Source: Erysipelotrichaceae bacterium (GTDB lineage: Bacteria > Bacillota_I > Bacilli_A > RFN20 > CAG-826). Taken from it: 64,000 nucleotides of DNA. This document shows positions 20,910-33,930 of the stretch, in pieces. A model generated the notes under the pieces. That model was not told the DNA's origin. It worked only from the letters and a program-made list of their open reading frames with translations, and searched no databases. Location: contig SVBF01000001.1 in NCBI GenBank assembly GCA_015058945.1, positions 32,386-96,385 on the forward strand, given 5' to 3'. The translations under genes and the position numbers were made by a program. Every line of letters begins with the position of its first letter. Positions within the stretch are counted from its first letter, which is position 1.

Positions 20910-22079
20910 ATGAAAAAGAATCTCATCTTATTAAGTGCCTCGGCCATGCTTCTCGCGGGCTGCGGCGGCTCCGCGAATAGCGGTTACGTCGCCGAACCTA
21001 GCGGCGGCAAGGTGGTCGAAGCCACCGTCCTCGCCGAAGCGGCGAAGAAACTTTCCGGCAACCTGCCGGCCAAAAAAGCCATCGGCATGAAGCTCGACGG
21101 CAGCGGCAAAGTCGACGGCTCCCTCTCCTTCAGAAGTAGCGCCGAACTCGGCCCCTTATCGGGCAAGGCCTATAAGGTTAACCTCGAGGCCAACATGAAT
21201 GGCAACGCGGGCTTAGGTTCCTTCGAGCAGTCCGCGAAGGGTTCCGCCTCCGCCTCCGCCTCACTTAAGGGCAACCTCGTCCTCCCGGCCATCACCGGCG
21301 TTGATTCCGAGACCATGTCCTTCAAAGTCGAGGACAAGACCGTGAACCTCGACGCTTCGCTTAATGCGAAGGCCTACCTCGAGGAAGGCACCGTCTACGC
21401 TGACCTCACCGGACTCAAAGACGGCGTCACCAAGTTCTATAACGCCATCCTCCCCGTCATCGGCGGTGGTATCGGCTTAGTCGAACAGCCCGAAATCCCT
21501 GACGTCTTCAAGAAATTCAAACTCGCCTTGCCGGAAGAGTTCGTGGCTACCCTCGGCCAGCTTCCTGAGAGTTTGCAGGAACTTGCCGGAAAGGTCGCGG
21601 AATTCCTTGGCAGCTTTGAAGAACTTAAGTCCGAAGCCGCCAGCGGCGAAGCCAAGAAGCTTCTCGAAGGCATCGAGTTCAAGACCTATGACGGCGGACT
21701 CTTCGGCATCCACGTCGCCGCGGATCTGAAGGACATCGTCTCCTTCATCCCCGCCGAACAAACGGAAGCCTTAAGCGTCATCAACAAAGTCTTGGAGAAA
21801 GTCGGCGCCTCCGCCGAAGCGCTCCTCCTCTTCTCCGAGACCGAGGTTCGTTCTGCCGGATTCACCGTCAAAGTCGACGTCAAAGACCTCGACTTCGCCT
21901 CCTTCGTGGAAGGCGAGGCGCAGGCGCAGATGCCGTTTGATAAGCTAAACCTCTCCTTCGAGGCTGGCGAGAAGATCGAGTTCTCTTATGACAACGCGGT
22001 CCAGATCGAAACCCTCGCGGATAAGACCGGCTACGAAGAGCTTCCCACCGACGCTCTTCCTGACCTTGACGAGGAATAA
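20910..22079 (+). CDS. Lipoprotein of unknown function
   Basis: The 389-residue protein starts at ATG 20910 behind AAAGGAA. It has a type II signal peptide (MKKNLILLSASAMLLAGCGG) with lipobox LLAGC, so it would be modified by Lgt and anchored outside the membrane. The mature part is rich in Ala, Gly, Ser and Lys with regular alternating strands (GSGKVDGSLSFRSSAELG, KGSASASASLKGNLVLPAIT) and an acidic tail (PTDALPDLDEE). The pattern suggests a beta-rich LolA/LppX-like lipid-binding fold, but this is inference from texture only. Confidence 0.85.
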   Translation: MKKNLILLSASAMLLAGCGGSANSGYVAEPSGGKVVEATVLAEAAKKLSGNLPAKKAIGMKLDGSGKVDGSLSFRSSAELGPLSGKAYKVNLEANMNGNAGLGSFEQSAKGSASASASLKGNLVLPAITGVDSETMSFKVEDKTVNLDASLNAKAYLEEGTVYADLTGLKDGVTKFYNAILPVIGGGIGLVEQPEIPDVFKKFKLALPEEFVATLGQLPESLQELAGKVAEFLGSFEELKSEAASGEAKKLLEGIEFKTYDGGLFGIHVAADLKDIVSFIPAEQTEALSVINKVLEKVGASAEALLLFSETEVRSAGFTVKVDVKDLDFASFVEGEAQAQMPFDKLNLSFEAGEKIEFSYDNAVQIETLADKTGYEELPTDALPDLDEE

Positions 22080-22098
22080 ACCAAAACCCATTGGGATT

Positions 22099-22128
22099 GG
22101 CCCGGCATTGCCCGGGCCTTTCTCTTTT
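22099..22128 (+). terminator. Rho-independent terminator
   Basis: GGCCCGG-CATTGC-CCGGGCC-like stem followed by TTTCTCTTTT. Confidence 0.85.
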
Positions 22129-22143
22129 ACGCACGGCAAACGC

Positions 22144-22201
22144 CTTGCAATCTCCTGGAATTAATTAATTCCCTTGCCCTAGAACCTCATTGGGCAAGGT
22201 C
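22144..22201 (+). repeat. Degenerate flanking repeat, left copy
   Basis: It contains CTTGCAAT, CCTGGAATTAA and a CCTTGCCC/GGGCAAGG hairpin. The same order of blocks recurs at 24029-24107, on the other side of the LRR lipoprotein gene. Confidence 0.5.
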
Positions 22202-22219
22202 GTTTAAAAACCCAGTGGC

Positions 22220-22225
22220 TATAAT
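22220..22225 (+). promoter_or_regulatory. -10 box of the LRR lipoprotein gene
   Basis: TATAAT 23 bases before ATG 22249. No clear -35 is seen. Confidence 0.45.
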
Positions 22226-22248
22226 AGATTTAATCGCCGACTAAAAAG

Positions 22249-23985
22249 ATGAAAAAGAACGTTCTATCGATTTCCATATTACCCATTTGCTTGGTCCTGA
22301 TTTCCTGTGGGTCGCATGACTCGGGCAGCGGTTCTTTTGATCCGGCTGAATCCCCGCTTTCTTTTTCTTGGGACGAAAAGGAAGAGGGATATTGGGTCAA
22401 GGGGTCCTCAGCGACCATAAAAGGGGACATCAGCATACCTTCCTTATACGAAGGGGAGCCGGTGATTGGAATTGATTCGAACGCGTTTCGTCTTTGCGAA
22501 GGCATTACTTCCATCCGTATCCCCTCTTCCGTCCGTCACATCGGCCCGGGCGCGTTTGATTATCGACCGGAAGGAAAGCAACTGTATTTCGAAATCGAAT
22601 CGATGCAGAAATGGCTTTCCGTTTCGGGTAAGCAACATCTCAACCGCAATGTGCATCTGCTTTATCCAAACGGCGAGGAAATCAAAGAAGCCGCCATTCC
22701 TTTTGGCGTCACTGAAATCAACGATTACGAATTCGCCTCCTGCTCGTTCTTAACATCCGTCGACATTCCAAACTCCGTTCTTTCCATTGGCTCCTATGCT
22801 TTCGAATGGTGCGCCTCTTTGACGAGCATCAGCGTTCCTGAATCGGTCTTGGACATCGGATGGAATGCCTTTCCTGGGTCAGAGCCTTTAGACAAGCTTT
22901 ACCACCTTTATCACAATGCCTATTATCTAGGGAACGACGAAAACCCCTATCTTTGGCTCATTTGCCGCAAAAACGAGAGCATATCTTCTTGTCTCGCTCA
23001 CGAACGCTGCCGTCACATTTATTCCGATGCCTTCGCCTCTTGTCGCAATCTGACCGAGATAACGTTCGGTAGGAGTGTTGAATCCATTGGGGATCGCGCC
23101 TTCTCCTCTTGCACCGCTTTAGAGCATGTAACTATCCCCTCTTCCGTAAAGTCCATTGGCTATGAAGCGTTTGCCCACTGCGTCTCTTTAGTGGATCTTT
23201 CCCTTGAATCGGGCGTTAAAAAGATAGGGGATGGCATGCTTCTTGGCTGTAAAAGTCTTTCCTCGCTTTTCCTTCCCGCCTCCATCGAAAGCGTTGGCGA
23301 CGCCGCTTTTGCCGGGTGTATGTCTTTAGGGGAAATTCGCGTTGACGAAACAAACCCGTCCTTTGCTTCAAGGGAAGGCGTTCTTTACGATAAGGACATC
23401 GAGGATTTGATTCATTATCCCCAGGCGAAAACCGGGGTATTCGCGGTTCCGGATTCCCTGGCCCACATCCCGTCCAACGCCTTTGACGAAGTGGCGTGGG
23501 GCTATTCGTTCTCCGTATCGCCCAACAACCTTCATTTTTCTTCAATCGGCGGCGTTTTATATGATAAAGAGGCGACTCGCTTGATCCGCTTCCCTTACCG
23601 AGCCTTTGGGGAATATGAGTTCTTGGCATCGATCGAAAGCATTGCCTATCACGCCTTTTTTCGGAACGAATTGCCTCCGCTTTTGCGTTTGACCCAAAAC
23701 CTGGTTGAGATTGAGGAGATGGCCTTTGCGAACAGTACGGGCGTGGAACGCTTGATTTTGGGCAAAAAAGTCACGAAAATCGGCAAACTCGCCTTTGGTG
23801 CGGCAGGTGTTTCCAAACTTTTCTATGAGGGCAGCCAAGCAGAATTCGAAACGGCTTCGCGTGAATGGGAACCTGGCTGTGGTTTGGGTAGGGCGGCAAC
23901 CTTTTATTACAGCGAAACCAAACCCCTGACGCCGGGCTCATATTGGCATTACGTCAACGGGGAGCCCACGCTTTGGAATGAGTGA
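22249..23985 (+). CDS. BspA-type leucine-rich repeat lipoprotein
   Basis: The 578-residue protein has a lipoprotein signal peptide (lipobox LISC, Cys near residue 20) and many BspA/LRR_5 repeats. The recurring unit is like ITSIRIPSSVRHIGPGAF, LTSVDIPNSVLSIGSYAF and LEHVTIPSSVKSIGYEAFAH, roughly every 23 residues, interrupted by linker blocks (VLYDKDIEDLIHYPQ; VLYDKEATRLIRFPY). Such proteins are surface adhesins or binding modules in gut and oral anaerobes and protists. Codon use is less C-biased than in neighbours. It is flanked by related repeats, suggesting recent acquisition or duplication. Confidence 0.9.
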   Translation: MKKNVLSISILPICLVLISCGSHDSGSGSFDPAESPLSFSWDEKEEGYWVKGSSATIKGDISIPSLYEGEPVIGIDSNAFRLCEGITSIRIPSSVRHIGPGAFDYRPEGKQLYFEIESMQKWLSVSGKQHLNRNVHLLYPNGEEIKEAAIPFGVTEINDYEFASCSFLTSVDIPNSVLSIGSYAFEWCASLTSISVPESVLDIGWNAFPGSEPLDKLYHLYHNAYYLGNDENPYLWLICRKNESISSCLAHERCRHIYSDAFASCRNLTEITFGRSVESIGDRAFSSCTALEHVTIPSSVKSIGYEAFAHCVSLVDLSLESGVKKIGDGMLLGCKSLSSLFLPASIESVGDAAFAGCMSLGEIRVDETNPSFASREGVLYDKDIEDLIHYPQAKTGVFAVPDSLAHIPSNAFDEVAWGYSFSVSPNNLHFSSIGGVLYDKEATRLIRFPYRAFGEYEFLASIESIAYHAFFRNELPPLLRLTQNLVEIEEMAFANSTGVERLILGKKVTKIGKLAFGAAGVSKLFYEGSQAEFETASREWEPGCGLGRAATFYYSETKPLTPGSYWHYVNGEPTLWNE

Positions 23986-24028
23986 AAGGGACGGTGCGCC
24001 TTTGGGGCGAACCGCCGTCTTTCCTGGT

Positions 24029-24107
24029 CTTGCAATTACCTGGGATTAAGACACTCGGCTTGACTCTAGTCCCTTGCTCCATAGCCTCGCGTTGGGCAAG
24101 GGTTTTT
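24029..24107 (+). repeat. Degenerate flanking repeat, right copy, with terminator
   Basis: Counterpart of 22144-22201. The hairpin CCCTTGC (24071-24077) / GCAAGGG (24096-24102) followed by TTTTT terminates the LRR gene. Confidence 0.6.
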
Positions 24108-24196
24108 ATTTCGCCCGAAAGCCCAAAGGCGTCTTTCATACACATGCGCGTGGAAGTGGTGTAAGATTAATCCACACAAGGAGTAACCATATCAAC

Positions 24197-25450
24197 ATGC
24201 TTACCGTCAAACAATTACCCGACCTCCACGGAAAGAAAGTCTACGTCCGCGTCGACTTCAACGTTCCGCATAAGGGAGAGGTCATTTCCGATGACAACCG
24301 CATCCGCGCGGCCATCCCCACCATCAAAGCCTTGCTCGAGAAAGGCGCCCGCGTCCTTCTCATGTCCCACCTCGGCAAAGTCGACTGGAAGAAGCTCAAG
24401 AAGGGCGAAAAGACCCAGGAAGACATCGATGGCCAGATGAAGAAGAACAACCTCTGCATCGCCGTCGAGCCGCTTAAGAAGCACATCTCCGAAGCCATGG
24501 GTCATGACGTCAACGTCGCCTTCTGCCCCGAAAACCGCGGCGAAGCCCTCAAGGACGCCGTCGATGCGCTTAAGGATGGCGAGATCCTCCTCGCCCAGAA
24601 CACCCGTTATCAGCCGGGCGAAGAAAAGAACGACCCCGAACTCGCTAAGGAATGGGCCGGCCTCGTCGACGCGTTCGTCATGGACGCCTTCGGCTCCGCC
24701 CACCGCGCCCACGCCTCCACCGTCGGCGTCCCCGAGATCCTCAAGGCCGAAGGCAAGCCCGTCTTCCTCGGCTTCCTCATGATCAAAGAGGTCGAGAACC
24801 TCACCCGCTGCGTCGAGGTCAAACCCGAAGACCGTCCCTATGTCGCGATCCTCGGCGGTCTCAAAGTCTCCGACAAGATCAAAGTCATCGACGCCCTCAT
24901 CGATAAGTGCGATTACATCATCATCGGCGGCGCGATGAGCTATACCTTCAAGAAAGCCCGCGGCGAGAAGATCGGCTCCTCCTTCCTCGACGAAGCCTCC
25001 CTCGAATACGCGAAGAACTGCCTCGAGAAGGCCGGCGACAAGATCGTCCTCCCCGTCGACTCCGTCATCACCGATTCCTTCGAACCGGTCGAAGGCCGCA
25101 AGATCGAAGTGGTCGATGAAATCCCCGAAGGCTTCGAAGGCGTCGATATCGGCCCCAAGTCCGAAAAACTCTTCGCCGAGACCATCGCCAAAGCCAAAAT
25201 GGTCTTCTGGAACGGCCCGATGGGCGTGTTCGAACAGCCGGAATTCCAAAGCGGTACCAAGGCCGTCTGCGAGGCCATCAAGGAACTCGACGGCAAAGCC
25301 TTCACCGTTTGCGGCGGTGGCGATTCCGCCGCGGCCATCAAACAGTTCGGCTATAAGGACAACTTCTCCCACGTCTCCACCGGCGGCGGAGCTTCGCTCG
25401 AGATGATCGAGAACGAAGGCCATCTCCCCGGCGTCGACGTCTTGAGGTAA
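24197..25450 (+). CDS. pgk: Phosphoglycerate kinase
   Basis: The 417-residue enzyme makes ATP from 1,3-bisphosphoglycerate. It starts at ATG 24197 behind AAGGAG; the frame is open further upstream but lacks family similarity. Motifs: KKVYVRVDFNVP, DNRIRAAIPTIKALLEKGAR, LLMSHLGKVDW, GGLKVSDKIKVI, WNGPMGVFE and the nucleotide loop FTVCGGGDSAAAIKQFG. It is longer than the usual ~395 residues because of an insertion after SHLGKV (KKLKKGEKTQEDIDGQMKKN). tpiA follows five bases after the stop. Confidence 0.98.
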   Translation: MLTVKQLPDLHGKKVYVRVDFNVPHKGEVISDDNRIRAAIPTIKALLEKGARVLLMSHLGKVDWKKLKKGEKTQEDIDGQMKKNNLCIAVEPLKKHISEAMGHDVNVAFCPENRGEALKDAVDALKDGEILLAQNTRYQPGEEKNDPELAKEWAGLVDAFVMDAFGSAHRAHASTVGVPEILKAEGKPVFLGFLMIKEVENLTRCVEVKPEDRPYVAILGGLKVSDKIKVIDALIDKCDYIIIGGAMSYTFKKARGEKIGSSFLDEASLEYAKNCLEKAGDKIVLPVDSVITDSFEPVEGRKIEVVDEIPEGFEGVDIGPKSEKLFAETIAKAKMVFWNGPMGVFEQPEFQSGTKAVCEAIKELDGKAFTVCGGGDSAAAIKQFGYKDNFSHVSTGGGASLEMIENEGHLPGVDVLR

Positions 25451-25455
25451 TCGAC

Positions 25456-26214
25456 ATGCGCAAAAAACTCTTACTCGGCAACTGGAAAATGAACAAAACC
25501 CGCCCCGAGGCGAAGGAATTCGCCGAAGGTTGCGGCGAGATGGTCGAATATGCCATCTCCCATGGCATCGACGTCGGCGTTGCCCCGACCTTCGTCTGCC
25601 TCTGCCCCGTCATCAAGCACGCCCCGGCGGAACTCATCGTCGCCGCCCAGAACGTCAACGAGCATCCGAGCGGTGCCTATACCGGCGAAATCTCCATCCC
25701 GATGCTCCAAGAGATCGGCGTGAAGTGGTGCATCCTCGGCCATTCGGAACGCCGCGAATATAACGGCGAGACCTCCGAGGCCTGCAATCTCAAGATCAAA
25801 GCCTTGCTCGCGGCGGGCATGACCCCCGTCTATTGCTGTGGCGAATCCCTCGCGACCTTCGAGGAAGGCAAGACCAAAGCCTTCGTCGAGGAGCAGATCC
25901 GCACCGGACTTAAGGACCTCACCCCCGAGGAAGCGCGCAAAGTCGTCATCGCCTATGAGCCCATCTGGGCCATCGGCACCGGCAAGAGCGCGACCAAGGA
26001 GATCGCCGAGGACACGATCGGTTCCATCCGCGCCGTCCTCCGTTCCCTCTTTGGCGGAGCCGCTGAAGACATCCGCATCCTCTATGGCGGATCGGTCAAA
26101 CCCAACAACATCGCCGAATACATGTCCGAACCCGACATCGACGGCGCCCTCGTCGGCGGCGCGTCCCTGACGCTCGAATCCTATAAGGGCCTCATCGAAG
26201 GTTTGGTGGGCTAA
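25456..26214 (+). CDS. tpiA: Triosephosphate isomerase
   Basis: The 252-residue TIM barrel interconverts dihydroxyacetone phosphate and glyceraldehyde-3-phosphate. It has GNWKMNKT (catalytic Lys near residue 13), ILGHSERREYNGE (catalytic His near 97), AYEPIWAIGTGKSAT (catalytic Glu near 168) and the phosphate loop ILYGGSVKPNN. It is in an operon with pgk, five bases apart, and the next gene starts one base after its stop. Confidence 0.98.
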   Translation: MRKKLLLGNWKMNKTRPEAKEFAEGCGEMVEYAISHGIDVGVAPTFVCLCPVIKHAPAELIVAAQNVNEHPSGAYTGEISIPMLQEIGVKWCILGHSERREYNGETSEACNLKIKALLAAGMTPVYCCGESLATFEEGKTKAFVEEQIRTGLKDLTPEEARKVVIAYEPIWAIGTGKSATKEIAEDTIGSIRAVLRSLFGGAAEDIRILYGGSVKPNNIAEYMSEPDIDGALVGGASLTLESYKGLIEGLVG

Positions 26215-26215
26215 T

Positions 26216-27013
26216 ATGGCTTACGCTAGCTTCCATGAGAGCCAGCAGCAACCGTCCAAGGTCAACGACCTGACCTCCGGTGGCCTTTCCGAAGGAAAAG
26301 CCATCGCCAAAATCTATGGCTACATGGGCATCGCCCTCCTCGTGACCGCCGTGGTCGCGACGGGCGTCGCCTGGCTCTTCTCCACTCAGATCAACCTGAA
26401 CCTCAGAGAAGGGTCCATCGACACCGCGAACCGTTGGTTCTACGTCGTCGTGGGCGCCTGGATCGTCTCGCTGTTCGCCTTGCTGATCCTCTCCTTCGTC
26501 ATTCCTATCCGCGCTTCGCGCAGCGGGAAGTCGCTATGGGTTCCCTACATCCTCTATTCGGTCTTCATGGGCATCGCCCTCTCGGCGGTCTTACTGGCTG
26601 GCATCCCGTTCTGGATGATCGGTGAGGCCTTCGGCATCACCGCCCTTGCCTTCGGCGCGATGTTCCTCATCGGCTGGAAGTCGAAGAAGGGCATCGGCGT
26701 CGTGAGCTTCATCGCGATGTCCTTGCTCTCCACGATCCTCATCGTGGCCATCTGCGGGCTCTTCATCCTCATGTTCCGCGGCTTCACCGCCGACGGCGCC
26801 TTCTGGTTCGACATCGGCATCACCGCCGCGATGATCGGCGTCATCATGCTCGTCACCATCGTCGATACCTACCGCATCAAGCAGATCGTCTCGCGTTCCG
26901 ACCAGAGCACGAACATCTACCTCTATTGCTCCTTCGTGATGTATACGGACTTCATCAGCATCTTGCTCCGCGTCCTCTACATCATCGCGCGTCTTCAAAG
27001 CAGGAACAGCTAA
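26216..27013 (+). CDS. BAX inhibitor-1 / YccA family membrane protein
   Basis: The 265-residue protein has a polar N-terminus (about 45 residues, FHESQQQPSKVNDLTSGGLS) and seven predicted transmembrane segments (MGIALLVTAVVATGVAWLF, FYVVVGAWIVSLFALLILSF and so on). The family hallmarks appear near the C-terminus: GVIMLVTIVDTYRIKQIV with the conserved acidic residue, and YTDFISILLRVLYIIA. Bacterial members include YetJ, a pH-sensitive calcium leak channel, and YccA, an FtsH modulator. It is translationally coupled to tpiA (stop TAA, one base, ATG). Confidence 0.9.
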   Translation: MAYASFHESQQQPSKVNDLTSGGLSEGKAIAKIYGYMGIALLVTAVVATGVAWLFSTQINLNLREGSIDTANRWFYVVVGAWIVSLFALLILSFVIPIRASRSGKSLWVPYILYSVFMGIALSAVLLAGIPFWMIGEAFGITALAFGAMFLIGWKSKKGIGVVSFIAMSLLSTILIVAICGLFILMFRGFTADGAFWFDIGITAAMIGVIMLVTIVDTYRIKQIVSRSDQSTNIYLYCSFVMYTDFISILLRVLYIIARLQSRNS

Positions 27014-27052
27014 TTAAAAACAAACTCTCCTAAGAAATCTGGGGATGGCAAA

Positions 27053-27083
27053 GCGCGGTCAGCAATGGCCGCGCCTTTCCTTT
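27053..27083 (+). terminator. Rho-independent terminator
   Basis: GCGCGG...CCGCGC stem followed by CTTTCCTTT. Confidence 0.75.
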
Positions 27084-27234
27084 ATGTCGCCTTGCTTTGC
27101 AAAAACTGCCGAACTCCAACGCGGCAAAGAATGGCAAAAAAAGGCAAGGACTTTGCCTCTTCAATTTCGCTCAAATATCTTTTAATTCGGACTTAATAAC
27201 CTTATATAATTTGCAAGCAGGAGTTGAAAAAAGC

Positions 27235-27957
27235 ATGAAAAAAATAACAGTTCTGATGTTACTTCCCATGGTGGCGCTTACAGGATGTAACAATGCCAAG
27301 GTAATCAGCGAAGCGGAAGCGAAAACGATTATTGAGCAAATTAACGCCAAGCAAAAAGAAAGCCCCATCAATGAATTCAAATTGATTTATGACGAAACCG
27401 TTGACGGCGTTAAGGCTACTAACCTCACGGAATATAGCGAACCAAAAACTTATTTCCATATTCTCGACGGTGATCTTGAAGCTTGGGCTTATGCCAAAGA
27501 TTCAAAATATTATTTCGTAAACCATGATTCCAGCGAAGGCACCGAGGTCAAAGAATATTATGAATTTGGCGAGGACGGAAAAGTCGTGTTCGACCTCATG
27601 TCCGAGGAAATAAAACAAAACGCAACTGCGGAATTCAATGATTTCGGCATTCTTGATCTGGAAGCGATGAAGAATGAATACGTTCCTGGTCTAGAAGTGA
27701 ATTTCCAATATACCACCGAAGGCGAAGGCTCTTTGAATTTTTCGGCCGAATGCAAATGGAATTCCGAAGGACTAACGGAAAGAATCGTCCTCAATGGCAG
27801 CTATAAAGATTATAGGCCATATGAATTTACGTATTTGGGAGAGGGTAGTGTAGACGGTGTTTCCTATAAAGAAGAATACACCATGACGTATCAATATACG
27901 GTTAATCCCACTTACCCAGATTTAACGGGATATACCAAATTAACCGCTGAAGAATAG
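27235..27957 (+). CDS. Lipoprotein of unknown function, AT-richer than neighbours
   Basis: The 240-residue protein starts at ATG 27235 behind GCAGGAG, with TATAAT at 27205-27210. The signal peptide MKKITVLMLLPMVALTGCNN carries lipobox LTGC. The mature domain is acidic with strand-rich text (YFHILDGDLEAWAYAKDSKY, EYYEFGEDGKVVFDLMSEEI), like small beta-structured lipoproteins of gut Bacilli. It uses many AT-ending codons, in contrast to the strongly GC-ending neighbours, which hints at transfer. Function is unknown. Confidence 0.85.
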   Translation: MKKITVLMLLPMVALTGCNNAKVISEAEAKTIIEQINAKQKESPINEFKLIYDETVDGVKATNLTEYSEPKTYFHILDGDLEAWAYAKDSKYYFVNHDSSEGTEVKEYYEFGEDGKVVFDLMSEEIKQNATAEFNDFGILDLEAMKNEYVPGLEVNFQYTTEGEGSLNFSAECKWNSEGLTERIVLNGSYKDYRPYEFTYLGEGSVDGVSYKEEYTMTYQYTVNPTYPDLTGYTKLTAEE

Positions 27958-27965
27958 CAGAGTCC

Positions 27966-28005
27966 AAAAGGAGGGCGTTATCCGTGAAAACGATGCGCCC
28001 TTTTC
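27966..28005 (+). terminator. Rho-independent terminator
   Basis: GGGCG (27973-27977) pairs with CGCCC (27996-28000), followed by TTTTCC. Confidence 0.65.
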
Positions 28006-28060
28006 CTATAACTGCCCGTTTCTTTAAGGTACAATATTCCTAACCAAAGGAGATACATAA

Positions 28061-28441
28061 ATGGTCAAGTTTTATAAGTGCATGAAGTGCGGCTCCGTCG
28101 TCGCCAAGCTCAACCCCATCGGCTGCGATCCCTCTTGCTGCGGGCAGACGATGGTGGAGCTTAAGGCGGGCGTCACCGACGCCGCGACGGAAAAGCATGT
28201 CCCCGTCGTCGCCGAGAAGGATGGCAAGGTCTATGTCCAGGTTGGCGAGGTCGCCCATCCGATGCTCGAGAACCACTTCATCGAGTGGGTTTACCTCCTC
28301 ACCGACAAGGGCGGTTATTTCCATTTCCTTAAGCCGGGCGGCGAACCCAAGACCGTCTTCGCCTTGCTCGAGGATGAGGTGCCTCTGGAGGTCTATGAAT
28401 ATTGCAACCTCCACGGCCTATGGAAAGCCGACCTCGAATAG
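28061..28441 (+). CDS. dfx: Desulfoferrodoxin (superoxide reductase)
   Basis: The 126-residue two-iron protein starts behind AAAGGAG. The N-terminal desulforedoxin domain has CMKCG and DPSCCGQ, the Cys set that binds a rubredoxin-like iron. The C-terminal superoxide reductase centre has EKHVPV, HPMLENHFIEWVYL and CNLHGLWK, giving the four His and one Cys iron ligands plus the conserved Glu-Lys region. It reduces superoxide to peroxide in the cytoplasm without making oxygen, a hallmark of anaerobes, and would protect PFOR. It is monocistronic with a terminator. Confidence 0.96.
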   Translation: MVKFYKCMKCGSVVAKLNPIGCDPSCCGQTMVELKAGVTDAATEKHVPVVAEKDGKVYVQVGEVAHPMLENHFIEWVYLLTDKGGYFHFLKPGGEPKTVFALLEDEVPLEVYEYCNLHGLWKADLE

Positions 28442-28454
28442 GGGTTAAAAGGAT

Positions 28455-28490
28455 AAAGGACAGGGCGCGCCTAGACGCGTCCTTTTCTAT
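28455..28490 (+). terminator. Rho-independent terminator
   Basis: AAAGGAC (28455-28461) pairs with GTCCTTT (28479-28485), with an inner GCGCGCC/GACGCG region and a T-run. Confidence 0.75.
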
Positions 28491-28564
28491 ATAAATATAC
28501 GTGCGTATAGGCGCGCGTTTGGACCCTTGGAAAACACTTTTTTGAAATTGGTGAAAATTCCCTG

Positions 28565-28592
28565 TTGACTCACCCGTCGAAAGCGGTATGAT
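28565..28592 (+). promoter_or_regulatory. rRNA promoter P1
   Basis: TTGACT (28565-28570), 16-bp spacer, TATGAT (28587-28592). Confidence 0.6.
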
Positions 28593-28702
28593 TTTGGGCA
28601 CTGCGGAAAACGCGGTGCGTCGAATTGGACCCTTCCAAGACGGCGGAAATGCTTCCCTGAAGAGGCCCCAAAAAACTTCTTCAGAAAATAGTGCGAAAGT
28701 TC

Positions 28703-28731
28703 TTGACACTATGTAAGCGGAAGCATAAATT
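28703..28731 (+). promoter_or_regulatory. rRNA promoter P2
   Basis: Consensus TTGACA (28703-28708), 17-bp spacer, TAAATT (28726-28731). A boxA-like TGATCTTTGAAAAC follows near 28786-28799, as in other Firmicutes rRNA leaders. No gene is seen in the 28490-28905 interval. Confidence 0.75.
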
Positions 28732-28905
28732 ATTCAAGCACGCGATTCAGGGAGACCTGAAATGCGAGCAGCAACGCGTGCCCTGATCTTTGAAAACTAA
28801 ACAGATAGACAACAAACACTTAACGTCGATTCTTTTGAATCAAAACACAACCAGATAATTTCAAGAGACTAGGTCAAATCAACATTGAGTAATCAAATTG
28901 ATAAT

Positions 28906-30424
<1,519 letters not shown>

Positions 30425-30715
30425 AAGGAGAAAGTTTGCTGGACTCATCGAGTTCCAGCGGTACACATTAAAACCTACGACCTTAAGCCTCTTGAATTGG
30501 TTGTGAAGTTAAGCGTTGCCGAATCTGTTTAGTTTTGAGAGATCAGTTTCTCTCAGCTCCTTGTTCTTTGAAAACCGGATATTACAAAACATGTTCTTTC
30601 TGTTGTTGTTGCGAGAAGAGACTGGTTTCAGCCGAATCAAGCAAGGACAAGAAAATATGATCAAATAAGATCGTAACAAGACACAATTACTGAAAATAAG
30701 CCGATTTAACTTATG
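30425..30715 (+). other. 16S-23S spacer, no tRNA
   Basis: 291 bp. It holds a processing-type hairpin (GCTGGACTC...GAGTTCCAGC near 30438) and a second boxA-like TGTTCTTTGAAAACC near 30562. No tRNA-Ile or tRNA-Ala is present. Confidence 0.8.
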
Positions 30716-33596
<2,881 letters not shown>

Positions 33597-33711
33597 TCAC
33601 TAATTCTATATTTATAGATGAGTAAGCTAAGTCGTGCGCATTTCAAGTAAAAAACAATTGTGGAACGTGTTTGATCAGTATCCGGTTTTCAAGGAACAAA
33701 GAGTAGAAAAA

Positions 33712-33823
33712 GTCTGGTGACGATGGCACGGTGGGCACACCTGTTCCCATCCCGAACACAGAAGTTAAGCACCGTAACGGCGAAGGTAGCACCCTCGGGC
33801 GCAAGAATAGCACGTTGCCGGGC
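33712..33823 (+). rRNA. rrf: 5S ribosomal RNA
   Basis: 112 nt. Helix I pairs GTCTGGT with GCCGGGC through GU pairs. The core CCCATCCCGAACACAGAAG and TTAAGCACCG are typical. A TTTTTCTTTT run directly after the closing helix ends the operon. Confidence 0.95.
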
Positions 33824-33895
33824 TTTTTCTTTTATGGGACTTTTTGCAGTGCCCATGCGCTTGAATTATTGCGGACCATTATGGTCTTTTTTCCC

Positions 33896-33924
33896 TTCAA
33901 GGAACAAAGGAAAGCGCGTATTCT
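33896..33924 (+). promoter_or_regulatory. Leaderless-type promoter after the rRNA operon
   Basis: TTCAAG (33896-33901), 17-bp spacer, TATTCT (33919-33924), then six bases to ATG 33931. Confidence 0.55.
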
Positions 33925-33930
33925 TTGGGT

